This document shows, in pieces, positions 1-10,109 of a DNA stretch of 64,000 bases; within the stretch, counting starts at the first letter, position 1; each line of letters begins with the position of its first letter. A model generated the notes under the pieces. The model ran no database searches and was not told where the DNA came from. It was given only the letters and a program-made list of their open reading frames with translations. Origin of the DNA: Fragum whitleyi (taxonomy: Eukaryota > Mollusca > Bivalvia > Cardiida > Cardiidae); NCBI GenBank assembly GCA_948146395.1, contig OX411543.1, positions 56,969,689-57,033,688 of the forward strand, written 5' to 3'. The translations under genes and the position numbers were made by a program.

Positions 1-49
1 TCTAGATGCGGAATATAAGCAAAGTGCAAAAAAAAAAATTACGCACCAC

Positions 50-90
50 CAAGATGGTTCCTTTTCGCGTGACAGGTCTTACTACTAATA
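50..90 (+). repeat. Dispersed motif M (GGTTCCTTTTCGCGTGAC)
   Basis: This short repeated motif also occurs, with small changes, near 24637, 35886, 36857 and 37075. It reads roughly CAGATGGTTCCTTTTCGCG followed by TGACAGGTC. It is probably the edge of a dispersed element whose body I could not delimit here. Confidence 0.4.
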
Positions 91-715
91 ATCTAATTGC
101 GTCGAACCCAACGCAGACACTAAACGATTTATCAATGTCTCAAAATAATTCATTTTTCTAAAGTTTTATCCCCTTGTGTACGAAACAAGGAAACTCTGTC
201 TATAATTTCATACTCCTGTCGACATATTTATGAATGTTGGTTGAATTTTACCAACGGACATTCAACATCATGGTACGAAAATAATTTATCTCCGCTCAGG
301 TGACTGGCAGCTTTATTTGGTGTGATAAATATCTTGTTAAAAAGCAATTGGGGATTCTCGGCAATTCTACGAAATGTACCTCGACGTCATAAGCACCAAT
401 TGGCGTTGAAGAAAACAGCAAAAGTGAAATTTAGATTCAACCTTAGCACATGATAATTTGATAACAAAACGCGTTTCAATTTATTTGGATATCAAAACGT
501 TAATATCATTGTATGTACAGAGTTAAGATTGAAACAATCAAGCGATAATCTTTTTGATCTACTATATTACACCTATTACATACCGTTGATAAAATAAACA
601 CATTCATGGTTGCAATATGCGGTGGGAAATTGAGAACATTTTTGAGTTTGATGAGCATCAATATCACGAGGATGATAAAAATTATTCTGGTAAAGTAGGT
701 ATCATCATAATAGTG

Positions 716-1215
716 ACAATCACCCATTCGGAACACCACTCGGCCAATCTCACGATCAACCTCGGATGCATTCGGAACACCACTCGGCCAATCTCACGAC
801 CAATCTCGGATGTACACAGACGGACTATTTTTAAAAATTACGGGAAAACTTTGGAAAACTCGATGACGTCAGTTAAAATGGCGTTTGCCCTCGAAACTGT
901 GAGTGAAAATATTCGACGTCACCAACGCTACTCGTTTAAGTCAAACCATCGTATCCTAATATAAATATATTTAGATTCTTAAATAACGACTGAAAAAAAA
1001 TATTAATTTTTCAGAATGATTCGTCATTCTCAAAAATTAAGATTTTTCAGGCGTTGATTACTGAAAAAGATATAAATCTACAGTGCTAGTTTTCCTTACA
1101 CTGTTTCCGCCACACAAAATGCATGATTTTGGTACATACCCATCCGCCTTACATACATTCGAGGTCCGACGTTGTTTACGGAAATGGCCGAGTGATGTTC
1201 CGAATGACAATCACC
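716..1215 (+). mobile_element. MITE family E, copy E1 (Mutator-like, 9-bp target duplication)
   Basis: The element proper spans 725-1206, about 482 bp. It starts CATTCGGAACACCACTCGG and ends in the complement (CCGAGTGATGTTCCGAATG). It is flanked by the direct repeat ACAATCACC at 716-724 and 1207-1215. A 9-bp target duplication is typical of Mutator-like elements, so the superfamily call is an inference. The left end is tandemly repeated (725-768 and 769-812, period 44). An internal inverted repeat lies around 1005-1060. Related copies lie at 38721 and 44374 in reverse orientation. A 115-residue open frame over 617-964 is incidental. Confidence 0.75.
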
Positions 1216-1243
1216 TAGATTAAAAAAAAAAAAAAAACATTTT

Positions 1244-2036
1244 GAACCACTCACTCAGCGCTCCAATCATTCATTCGAGACACTCACTCAAACCATTGAA
1301 AAGCTCTCCAAATTGTTTGTTAGCGCTTCAAAATCGTTCAGAATGATCAACAACTTATTCAAATCGATCAAATTAATGCACACTTTTCTTTAATGCTTTT
1401 CGGTGGTTTATCGAGAAATAACGGTAGATTATCACTTGATAATCTCACCGCAAAAGCAGTGAAATTATCAAAAACTTAAACCCTGCTTTGGTGCATTTCA
1501 TCCTATCTGACGTCATCTATGGGGGGCGAAATAAATGACGTCACTATTAACGTTGCATAGCAATCACGCGCAAAATGACGCGCTTTACGAAAAAATGTCC
1601 TAGAAATTTCACATTTTGTCTCATTTTTGCATTAAAGAAAAAGAATAATCGTTTGTTTTTCGTGTAAGATCGATAAATATTTAATTTCGTGAAAAACAAA
1701 AGCTATATTTTCACTCGTGGCCCTGCCACTCGTGAAAATATAGCTTTAGTTGTTCACTCAATGAAATATAAATCCATCTTACACTGCAACAAACGAATAT
1801 CCTCTATTTATTTTAAAATTGGGATTCTGTTTAGCCCGAAAAGATACTCAAACAAGAAAATACGATGATTTTTGTTAAAGGGAGTTTCATCGAAAATTTC
1901 ATTGAATTAGAACGAAATTAGCGATATTTATTGCCTCACTTAAAATTCATTCTAAACTCGTTCCACACTCATTCAATATCATTCTAAATTTGTTTCAATA
2001 TCACTCAACTTGTTAATTAAACAATAATTGTAACTG
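1244..2036 (+). mobile_element. MITE family A, interrupted by element D1
   Basis: The left part (1244-1380) has the A signature CTCACTCAGCGCTCCAAT. The right part (1876-2036) has the central hairpin arms and the ATTC-rich right arm, and ends in ACTGTA. The roughly 490 bp between is family D, so D jumped into A. The left terminal repeat is lost next to a poly-A tract at 1225-1238. The hairpin uses the GAACGAAATTAGCG arm of subfamily A2. Confidence 0.7.
1381..1815 (+). mobile_element. MITE family D, copy D1, with paired CRE-like sites
   Basis: The right part (about 1644-1806) is a long palindrome. One arm reads AATCGTTTGTTTTTCGTG and GTAAGATCGAT, with CACTCGTGGC at the centre and the mirrored arm behind. 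The left part holds two perfect TGACGTCA octamers at 1508 and 1536, 28 bp apart. Related copies are at 27449-27802 and 49133-49470 (reverse), with a fragment at 4048-4140. No coding capacity is seen. The class of transposon is unknown. Confidence 0.65.
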
Positions 2037-2240
2037 TACATATGAAACAAGAATAATCTTCACCGTTGAACATATTCATAAAATCTTATTCGTTTAAAAC
2101 GACCTTCTATTAGGCCAGACATCTTCTAGTGAAAAGAAAAAAAAATGACCGCACACCTGTTTTGTATGCTTGGCAAAAGCAGTTCCACAAATGTGAAGCA
2201 AATAACTTTAATATTCATGTGACGATTTGGAAAAAAAATA

Positions 2241-2360
2241 CCGATATCATTTTCCCTCTCTTTTAATTTCATTCAACACTCGCACATGCAATTCATTCAC
2301 TCATTCAGGAATCATTCTAAAATCATTCGCCTTATCAATTTCTCGACATATTTACTTAAT
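2241..2360 (+). mobile_element. MITE family A, right-end fragment
   Basis: Contains the ATTC-rich right arm (CATTCACTCATTCAGGAATC, then TCATTCTAAAATCATTCGCC) and a decayed terminal repeat. The left two thirds are missing. Confidence 0.5.
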
Positions 2361-2542
2361 AAAAGTTCGTTGCAAATTTAATAAGTTGTCGAATGTAAGA
2401 AAGGAAATAGATCATTCTATCGTATTATGTGACAATGTCTATAAAGGATAGGAATCAAATGTGGTGTTTATAGAACTTCTGATATTCGTATATAAAGAAG
2501 TTGGGGAAAAAATATACCTATATATCAAAAACACCACAGATT

Positions 2543-2787
2543 AGGGCCCTAGGTTATAAAACTTTTCTCATTCTCAATTCGAAATTTTCTCAAATTTCAA
2601 TTTGGGATTAAAGCCGTAATTCTGTTTTAATTCTCATTTTTATGTATTAACATAAAAGATAATATTAATAAGTTGTTATAAACAACAACTCATTAATATT
2701 ATCTTTAATTTTCATACATTTACTTGAATTTGAAATTTTAGAAAATTCTCAGTTGAGCATGAGAAAAGTTTTATAACCTCGGGTCCA
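2543..2787. mobile_element. MITE family B, copy B1 (245-bp palindrome)
   Basis: Ends are AGGTTATAAAACTTTTCTCA and its complement. The centre folds on AAGATAATATTAATAAGTTG and its mirror. The whole element is close to a single long hairpin. Other copies are at 11584, 13693 and 62680. There is no coding capacity, and no convincing target duplication. Confidence 0.8.
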
Positions 2788-3069
2788 GAAAGGGGTACGG
2801 TCGATCGATCATCAGCAGTAAACGTCAAACAATTTTGACTTGACTAGAAAAACACTTGCTCAACGATATTAGAACCTTCGTCGTCTAGACATCTTACAAG
2901 CTCTAGGTTGATGGTTTCTAATAGATTTCGAAAAATGTCTTCTCCAATGATATTTTGCAAATCCTTTAACGAAGCAGATGTCATCAATGGATAGCTTTAA
3001 AGTAAATAAGAAGAGAATGGACCGTCTACCAATGTCCACAGACATTAATTCAGATGGACATGTCAACCG

Positions 3070-3460
3070 TAAGTAACATCGTGTAATTGTCACCCACCCC
3101 GACAAAGCCATTCTGAATCACTCACTCAGCGCTACATGAATTCATTCCAAACGCTCACTCATAGCACTAAAATTACTCAAAAGATCAACAAATGCATTTC
3201 AATTTGAAATTCCGCGATTTCACCGACTTGTTTGAATATGGAAGCGTCTGAGAGGTTCGTATAGAAATTTGATTTATAGAACTTGATATTTATTATTATT
3301 AAAGGAAAGTAATACAATATCGCTATTTTAGTTCATCTTGGAACAAAAAAAAGCGATGTTGTATTTCCTGCTTGTAATCGCTTATTCCACTCAATCAATT
3401 TCACTTCGTTATCTTTTGAAGTCGTTTTTCTTTATCAATTTTACGATGTTCTTAACAGTA
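3070..3460 (+). mobile_element. MITE family A, diverged copy
   Basis: Starts near GTAAGTAACATCGTG, has CACTCACTCAGCGCT and a decayed central hairpin around 3298-3372, and ends CAATTTTACGATG plus CAGTA. Short open frames over it are incidental. Confidence 0.6.
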
Positions 3461-3543
3461 CCAGGAAAAGCCGCCAATGGATGCGCCAGCTTTCTGGGTC
3501 AAAGGGTATCGAATCGATGATTTCTTCTCGATACCGATAGATA

Positions 3544-3979
3544 CAGTTAATTACACCGTGAAATTGACATTTAACTCAATCAAAACCATTCTAAATCGCT
3601 CACTCAGCGCTCCATTGATTCATTCCAAACACTCAATCAAACCATTCAAAAACGCTCCAAACTCACTGAAAAACATATAAAAACAATTTCGTTCAAAATA
3701 ATAATAGCTAGAAAAAAATTGGGATTTCACTTATTTATTGAAATTGTAAGCGTCTGATAGGTTCTAGGAGAAATAGTGAGCTATCTAATGAACTTGTATG
3801 CATATTTTATTAAAGGGAGGTAATCAATATTGCAAATTTTGTTCATCTTGAACAAAATTTGCAATACTGGATTACCTCCCATTAAAATCACTCAAAACTT
3901 GCTCCACACACTCATTCAATTTCATTCCTGAATCATTCCAATATCATTCACCTTGTCAATTTCACGATGTTTTTAACTG
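3544..3979 (+). mobile_element. MITE family A, near-complete reference copy
   Basis: TA at 3542-3543 and 3980-3981 flanks a 436-bp element that starts CAGTTA and ends TAACTG. Both ends carry GTGAAATTGACA or its complement. A hairpin lies at 3810-3885, its arms starting TTAAAGGGAGGTAAT and ending ATTACCTCCCATTAA. The right arm has CATTC at 3913, 3923, 3934 and 3945. It is non-coding. TA targets and CAGT ends fit a non-autonomous Tc1/mariner element, which is an inference. Confidence 0.85.
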
Positions 3980-4047
3980 TAAGTAGAACTTTCGCCACCC
4001 TGTTTACGATAAGATAGTACGACTGTACCCATATGAAACAATTACAG

Positions 4048-4140
4048 ACAAACAGAGGATAATCGTTTGCTTGAGTGTAAGATCGATTGATATTTCATTG
4101 GGTGAACGACAAAAGCTATATATATGCACGAGCGGCGGAG
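4048..4140 (+). mobile_element. MITE family D, fragment
   Basis: Holds GGATAATCGTTTGCTTGAG, GTAAGATCGATTGATATTTC and GGTGAACGACAAAAGCTATA, which is one arm of the D palindrome. The mirrored arm is missing. Confidence 0.6.
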
Positions 4141-4259
4141 GGAACTTAACTTTCATCCTTCGAACAATTTGAATGCATTCCTGAAAATGAAAATATTTTG
4201 TTGCTTTTTTTTAACATATTTGGATGGTTCTTAAAATTTTGTTCGTTTTCAAGATTGTA

Positions 4260-5265
4260 CGAGGGTGGATCAAAAAATACGTGGACTTTTACTATAACTT
4301 TGGTATTTCCCGACGGAAATCAATGAAATTTTGTACACGTCTCAAATCATTTAATTTTGACAAAATATCAAATTTACAAGAGTCTGCTATGACTCTGACG
4401 TAAAAAATCCAACATTTGATATACCCGGGTAGGTGCTACCGGCGCAACCCATTTTGTAACGTTACTTCCTAATGTTACTACCCGTAATTGTCCCCTCAAT
4501 TTGGACCAAACTCTTCCAAATTTCGCCTAATTACGTATTGACGGTATGAGTTAGGATATTTAAAATTTAAGCATAATCTATTCGCTTTTTTCGAATTTAA
4601 AATCAGTAAACTAAAGGCACGCGTCAGTTTTTGAACTTCGAAACGACGGCACCGGCGCAGCCAGAGACAACCAGACAATAATAAAGTTCTACTGGACCTA
4701 TGGAAAACCTAATCGAGAGGTTTAAATGATATAATATGCTAAAAGGTCTTCAAATGTAAGCAGATACCTTCTTTTTAAATGGTTTTGAAGGTTTGTTTAA
4801 GAATGGAGAGTGTTTCTGAAGGATGACACTCGGAGAATGGAAAACGTCTCCTCGGCGTTTAATCTGTAGTTGTCACAGAACAACATCAATTCAGAATCGT
4901 TAAGGCACATTACTCAATTAATTCCATCGTTTGGATCAGATGGATATGAAAATTGTACTTATCCAAAGGATAGGCGATGCAGAAATCGTGTTTATTGTTG
5001 AGTTGAGTATTTCGGAAAGTGCTGACTTTCGAGACGGAATTTATCAATACCGCAGCGTCATATTGACGCCGTTACCGTGCGCCGGTACCGAATAACTACA
5101 TGTTTTAGAATGGTTGCTACAGGTGACCAACTATTTGGATTTCATCCAAATTTACACGACAAAAAGAAAATTGCCTCAATTTAATAACAATGTATTTTTC
5201 TCTTCAAAGTCTTTGAAATCAAAATTTCTACAACGTTAGTCTACGTAATTTTTGATTCACCCTCG
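4260..5265 (+). pseudogene. Degraded mariner-like transposon
   Basis: About 1.0 kb bounded by inverted repeats CGAGGGTGGATCAAAAAATA (left) and the complement of CGAGGGTGAATCAAAAATTA (right), with TA on both sides (4258-4259, 5266-5267). Inside, broken plus-strand frames look like the N-terminal region of a mariner transposase: an IKFYWTYGKPNRE-like stretch near 4690 and WRVFLKDDTRRMENV near 4800, with stops between. Autonomous mariners are usually about 1.3 kb, so part is deleted. I do not see the catalytic DD34D motifs. The transposon call rests on the ends. The transposase remnant is weaker. Confidence 0.65.
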
Positions 5266-5462
5266 TATTAAACGAACGTCCACATTTTACGTGTCCTTAA
5301 GGTTCATATAACACCAGATCGTGTGATTTAGCTTCCGTATCGACTTGTAGGGAGTTAACGTATGCATAACAACTAAAGTGTAAGGAAGTATTGCTCTATG
5401 TTTCTTGGAAATCCCTGCCTGCTCTTGAAATGTTTTTTATTTGATGAGTCAAAGTTTAAGGT

Positions 5463-5757
5463 GACATAATTAGGTTCAGAATGAACGAAAATTGCGGTAT
5501 TAATTACACCCCTTTGATAAAATTTGCATTCAAGTTCTATTAATAGCTATCTTTTTCTTCAAGAATCAACAAGAGGCTTACAATATCAATTTTGTCAGTG
5601 ATTTCACTTTCTTTTTCTAGCTATATTTATTTTGAGTGTAGTTGTTGATCTCATCTTTTTGAAGTGATTACGGAGCGTTTTTGAATAGTGTGAGTGAGTG
5701 TTTGAAAGGAATGAACGCGTTCGGAGATCGATTTAGAATGGGTCTGATTGAGATTAA
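5463..5757 (-). mobile_element. MITE family A, reverse, truncated
   Basis: Has ACCCCTTTGATAAAATTTGC (edge of the hairpin), CATTCAAGTTCTATTAATAG, then the GAGTGAGTGTTTGAAAGGAATG arm and GATTTAGAATGG. The end carrying the ATTC-rich arm is lost and the other terminal repeat is decayed. Confidence 0.5.
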
Positions 5758-6142
5758 GGTACCATTAATTGCATCGCGAGATTGACTATCACCAGGGCTC
5801 GTGCATGACCCTTAAAAATGGGTTTTGACCCCATCCCATTTAGATACTAAAAAATTTCATGCCGAGGTTCATTTTCCCGTTGTGCATAAACGATTATATA
5901 GATCAATTGATTATTCATACTGTTACAAAAGATCTATTAAAATGAAACAACATAAACAATAAAGTGTGTCTACACGTTATTGTTTATAATCTTCCAGGTT
6001 TATAGATTATCTTAAAAACTGATAAGCTTTTATGTTTAACTCCTTTTTGACCCCATTTAGATCAGTTTTGAGTCCTCGAATTTTATGTTTAAAGGGGGAA
6101 ATGACTCCCAAATTTAAAAAAAAAAAGCTAGCACAATCCTTG

Positions 6143-6546
6143 ATCACTCCGGTAAAATCATTCTCAATCATCCTGTAGGCGTTCCATTTCAAGCATTCTA
6201 AACCACTTAAGCCACTCAAATAGGTTCCAACATCATTCGAAATGCTTCGAAATTGTTTTAAACGACACATACTTCAATCAAATCGATTAAATCATTCCAT
6301 GATTTATTTGTTGGTGTGAATTTAAATGTCTTTGATTGGTCTCTGAAGACACATTTACAGAAAATTACTTAGACTGTATTAAAAATAGGATGTACATTTA
6401 CGATAATTTTGTCAAAATTAACGATATAAGCGAGATTATATTGCCTTCCCTAACATTATTAAAAATTCACCCTCCGCCCACTCAATTTTATTCAGTATCA
6501 TTCTTAAATCATTCACATTGTCAATTTCAGGATATTTATGTCTGTA
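6143..6546 (+). mobile_element. MITE family A, subfamily A2
   Basis: Left arm CATTCTAAACCACTTAAGCC. The middle reads AAATCGATTAAATCATTCC and GTCTTTGATTGGTCTCTG, which marks subfamily A2. A weak hairpin and the CATTGTCAATTTCAGGATAT right end follow. Internally diverged. Confidence 0.6.
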
Positions 6547-7037
6547 TTATAAGTTTGAGTAATTGCTTTCCAGGACAACTACCAGTGGAGACTGGAATGA
6601 ACACATGCATGCTTTCTCAAAGAATCTTAGCGGGCGAGATTTTATAAAAAAAAAAAAACAAAAAAAAAAAAAACAACAACACAACAACAGCAACTGTAAG
6701 TTGTCTACCGTATAGGGCAGTTTTAAGCATTTTGTCGGAACAAAAACTCGACTTGTTTCCAATACCACGCTATACATTCACTGTTCTGTCAAAATGGGAA
6801 TTGGAATTGAGGTGTTAAAGTGCTTTGAGGTGATTGATTAATTAAAATATTACCAATTAACGATTTCTTAAACATGATTGTTGGTTTTAATATCTAGGAT
6901 GACAGGTTTTATCCGTTTTTCCGAGGATTTACGTAAAATACTAGTGGGCATTTGCGTTACAAAGATTTTACAGGTATTTCAAAATTTATGTAAATGATTA
7001 AGACCACCATGCCATTGACAAAGTGATTTTGATATGT

Positions 7038-7326
7038 GTGTTTGCTTGAATGGGTGTTTACACCGCTTTCAACAATATTGCATTTATATCGCGGCGGATG
7101 ACACCTACCCTTGGCTTCCTGTAATTTCTTATACCGGTATACCATACAATATTTAATCGAGTTACCAGTCGCTTTTCCCACTTAGGCATATTACTTATCA
7201 TACACCCATTGGTGGTAGACAATGACTCGTGTCATATTGACTTTTTTTGCAAATGCCGAATGAAAAAGGGGCTCGAACCCACGGCGCTAGGATTGACACC
7301 CTAATACGTTACCATTGCGCTTGCCT
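7038..7326 (-). mobile_element. tRNA-derived SINE (Nin-DC-like tail), degenerate
   Basis: Read on the minus strand, a tRNA-like head (7268-7326) carries an A-box-like AAGCGCAATGGTAACG and the B-box GGGTTCGAGCC. The body holds CCGCGATATAAATGC, and the 3' end is AAAGCGGTGTAAACACC. Four other elements share this body (20960, 21600, 25316, 51263). The family name is an inference from the tail. Confidence 0.7.
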
Positions 7327-7351
7327 CTAGTGTAGTTTAAAAAATTTTTTA

Positions 7352-7707
7352 TGAACGATATTTAATTTAAATGAAATATAGGGGAATAGAATATTGCTAA
7401 TTTCGTTCAAAATGAACGAAATTGGCGATATTCTATTACCGCCCTTTAATACAAAGTAATATATGTATGTTTCTATTATTAGAATTGTGTGTCTACAAGG
7501 AAACATAAGACGCTTCAACATGTAAGTTCATGCAAGTCATTTAAATCATTGAATGATTTGAGTTGTGGAGAGCTTTGTTAGATTTCTGAGCTTTCTGAAT
7601 GATTTGAGTGAAAAGAAAGAGTTCTATAATGTACGAATGGAGTGCTAAAGAGTGATTTAGAGTGGTTCCGATCTATCCGAGTGCAAATGTTGAGACATTA
7701 CTACCTG
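7352..7707 (-). mobile_element. MITE family A, subfamily A2, reverse
   Basis: Hairpin at 7376-7446 with arms AATATTGCTAATTTCGTTCA and GAACGAAATTGGCGATATTC. The GATTTAGAGTGG arm follows, ending at CTGTA. The last TA (7708-7709) is shared with the next A copy. The left end runs into the SINE at 7326. Confidence 0.6.
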
Positions 7708-7709
7708 TA

Positions 7710-8068
7710 AAGTTAAGAACATCATGAAATTCACATTACCTCGACAAAATCATTCTAAACCACTCGCTCCAACCATTTACAAACGCTCTCAAAACGCTTT
7801 TTAACGTTCCGAAATCCTTCAAAACATTCAACACTTCTTTCAAATCGATCATGTTATTCCACGATTTCATTGGCTGGTTAAGGTTTGAAAAAAAATCTAA
7901 AGAACTGGGATTTCTTAAAGGGAGGTAATTAAGTATCGATAATGTAATTATCTCCATTGACTTTCATACATTCATACAGTGTGACATTTTCCACACACTC
8001 ATTCAAAATCATTCTTAAATCATTCTTAACTATTCACTTTGACAATTTCGCGATGTTGTTGTTAATTG
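7710..8068 (+). mobile_element. MITE family A, subfamily A2, abutting the previous copy
   Basis: Starts AAGTTAAGAACATCATG directly after the TA shared with the reverse copy before it, and ends GCGATGTTG followed by TTAATTGTA. The middle hairpin is reduced to AAAGGGAGGTAATTAAG plus TAATTATCTCC. Typical A2 middle (ATCGATCATGTTATTCCACG). Confidence 0.65.
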
Positions 8069-8071
8069 TAG

Positions 8072-8360
8072 AAGATATATTTTATATTTCATACCTTAGT
8101 TGATAATTGATCTTATCTTGACCGCAATGGAAAATGCTGAAATATCGATTACTGATATAAATGGTCAATTCACAAAAAATTATACATTTAATACCATTTT
8201 TGATTAATTACTAAGATATATTTTAATATTTTATACCTTGGTTGATATTTGATCCTATCTTGACCTCAATGGAAAATGCTTAAATATCGATTACTGATAT
8301 ATTTGGTCAATTTACAAAAAAAGATTATACATTTAATACCATTCCTGATTAATTACTAAG
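8072..8360. repeat. Tandem duplication, about 141 bp x 2
   Basis: The units at 8072-8212 and 8213-8358 both start AAGATATATTTTA and hold CTTGACC(G/T)CAATGGAAAATGC and AATATCGATTACTGATAT. They differ at scattered bases, so the duplication is not very recent. The first unit begins right after the end of an A element. Confidence 0.75.
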
Positions 8361-8927
8361 ATTGCTATGTAAGCATTGGCCATTGTTGAAGAGTTATACC
8401 ATCGCCACAAACAAGAGGATAGAATGGCCCTTTGACCGCTCACCTAAATTTAATTGGTTCAGTGACACCAATATTTGAGAATGAAAACGGTTCAAAAACA
8501 TTCTCAAACGGTTTTTGATAAGGGTTAGAAAAGGTACATTTCTGACAAGATTGGCTGAGATCTTCCCATTTGTTACTGAATAGAAAATATCACGTCCATA
8601 TTCGGAGGTCAATCAAAGATTAACAAAGTCTCACGGAGATGCCACGCACTTCCGCTCCCATATTTATGGGTAAATCAATATTTCACAAACTAGTTGCAAA
8701 AAGGTTCACCCGAGTAACAATTCTATCAAGTTTGGTTGAAATCCACTGACTCGTTACTGATGAAAAGGAACATTTAGGCTCAAAATTGTAGTAGGCTCAG
8801 TGGTTTAGGAGCAATAGAAGTTTAAGGAAAGCTGAAGATACTGGTCCTTAAAGCTCCTATTGAGCACATTGTGCTCTGGTCAGCTAAGAAGGTGACGGCC
8901 ATTCATCAATTTCCAGACTGTAAACTA
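8361..8927. other. No recognisable feature
   Basis: AT-rich DNA with only short open frames. I see no repeat shared with the rest of the window and no gene signal. Confidence 0.4.
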
Positions 8928-9356
8928 CAGTTAGTTTCATCGTGAAATTGACATTCATCTCAATCAAAACCATTCTTAATCGCTCACTCAGCGCTCCATT
9001 CATTCATTCCAAACACTCACCACTCAAGCCATTCAAAAACACTCAAACTAATTGAAAAACATAGAATCAACAACGTCATTCAAAATAAATTTTGATAGAG
9101 AAAAATCGCGATTTCATTGACATAATTCAAATTGCAGGCGTTTCAAAGGTTCTTGAAGAAATAGGAAGATATTTTTTTTAACTTGTATGCATATTTTATT
9201 AAAGGGAGGTAACTAATATCGCAAATTTTGTTCATCACGAACAAAATTTGCAATATTGGATTACCTCCCATTAAATTCACTCAAAACTCGCTCCACACAC
9301 TGATTCAATATCATTCCAAAATCATTCACCTTGTCAATTTCACGATGTTGTTAAAA
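8928..9356 (+). mobile_element. MITE family A, near-complete, clean hairpin
   Basis: TA at 8926-8927. It starts CAGTTAGTTTCATCGTG and ends TTTCACGATGTTG plus TTAAAAGTA. The hairpin at 9199-9274 pairs AAAGGGAGGTAACTAATATC with the mirrored arm over about 36 bp, with a 4-base loop. Subfamily A1 (ATTTTGTTCA arm). Confidence 0.85.
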
Positions 9357-9359
9357 GTA

Positions 9360-10107
9360 CATGTATACATATAAATAATGCACCGATATGACCTGGTAGC
9401 GTGTTAAGATACAACTGATATGTTTTAATTAAGGTTTGTCGATATTTCTTTATCTTGTCAACCATTTGTTACATACCTTTTCCTATAGGCTTGCAGTGAG
9501 TGAACCTTATGCTTATCAAAATTCAATTTTAAGCTTCTCGCCCCGGTGAATAATTATTTGTCGCATACAATACGTTTTGTTGGACTTTTAACTGATAATC
9601 AAAACAAGGCTGAAAATTGTCATACGATACGCCCGCCACACTGCTCGTTATTAAACAATAAATGACCTTAACTAAGACAATAAGCTTTGTAGGGTTACGG
9701 TTCTTGTGCACCGCACTCCGTAATCATGAGATGAACATAACTGTCAAGTGTAAAGTCAGTCGGACTTAATGTGGTAGGTTTATGCACAAAGAAGTGGAGG
9801 CTCCCTCCGACCATACGACACATTATAATTCACGTCGTTTTTCCTGTGCTTATCAAAGAGTGAAACGAAGAAAAAAACACGAAAAAAGTTATCTTTATCA
9901 AATTTAGAAATTAAATTGTTATAGACACACCAACAGGAGAAAAAGAATGAAAGAAAAACTGATGATTGTCAAATGTGTTATGTCTATATATGTATTACTT
10001 CATACGCTCACGACACCTATTTCAGGGTCGTCTTGGGGATCGTCCTTTGATCCTAACGTACGTGTATCAATGAGTATCAAATCTTTATTTTACTTTTGAC
10101 GAGGACA
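9360..10107. other. No recognisable feature
   Basis: AT-rich, with short open frames of up to 60 residues and no family resemblance that I can see. Confidence 0.4.
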
Positions 10108-10109
10108 TA

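Noticed and set aside
617..964. 115-residue plus-strand frame
   Set aside because: Covers the E1 element and its doubled end. No protein family is recognised.
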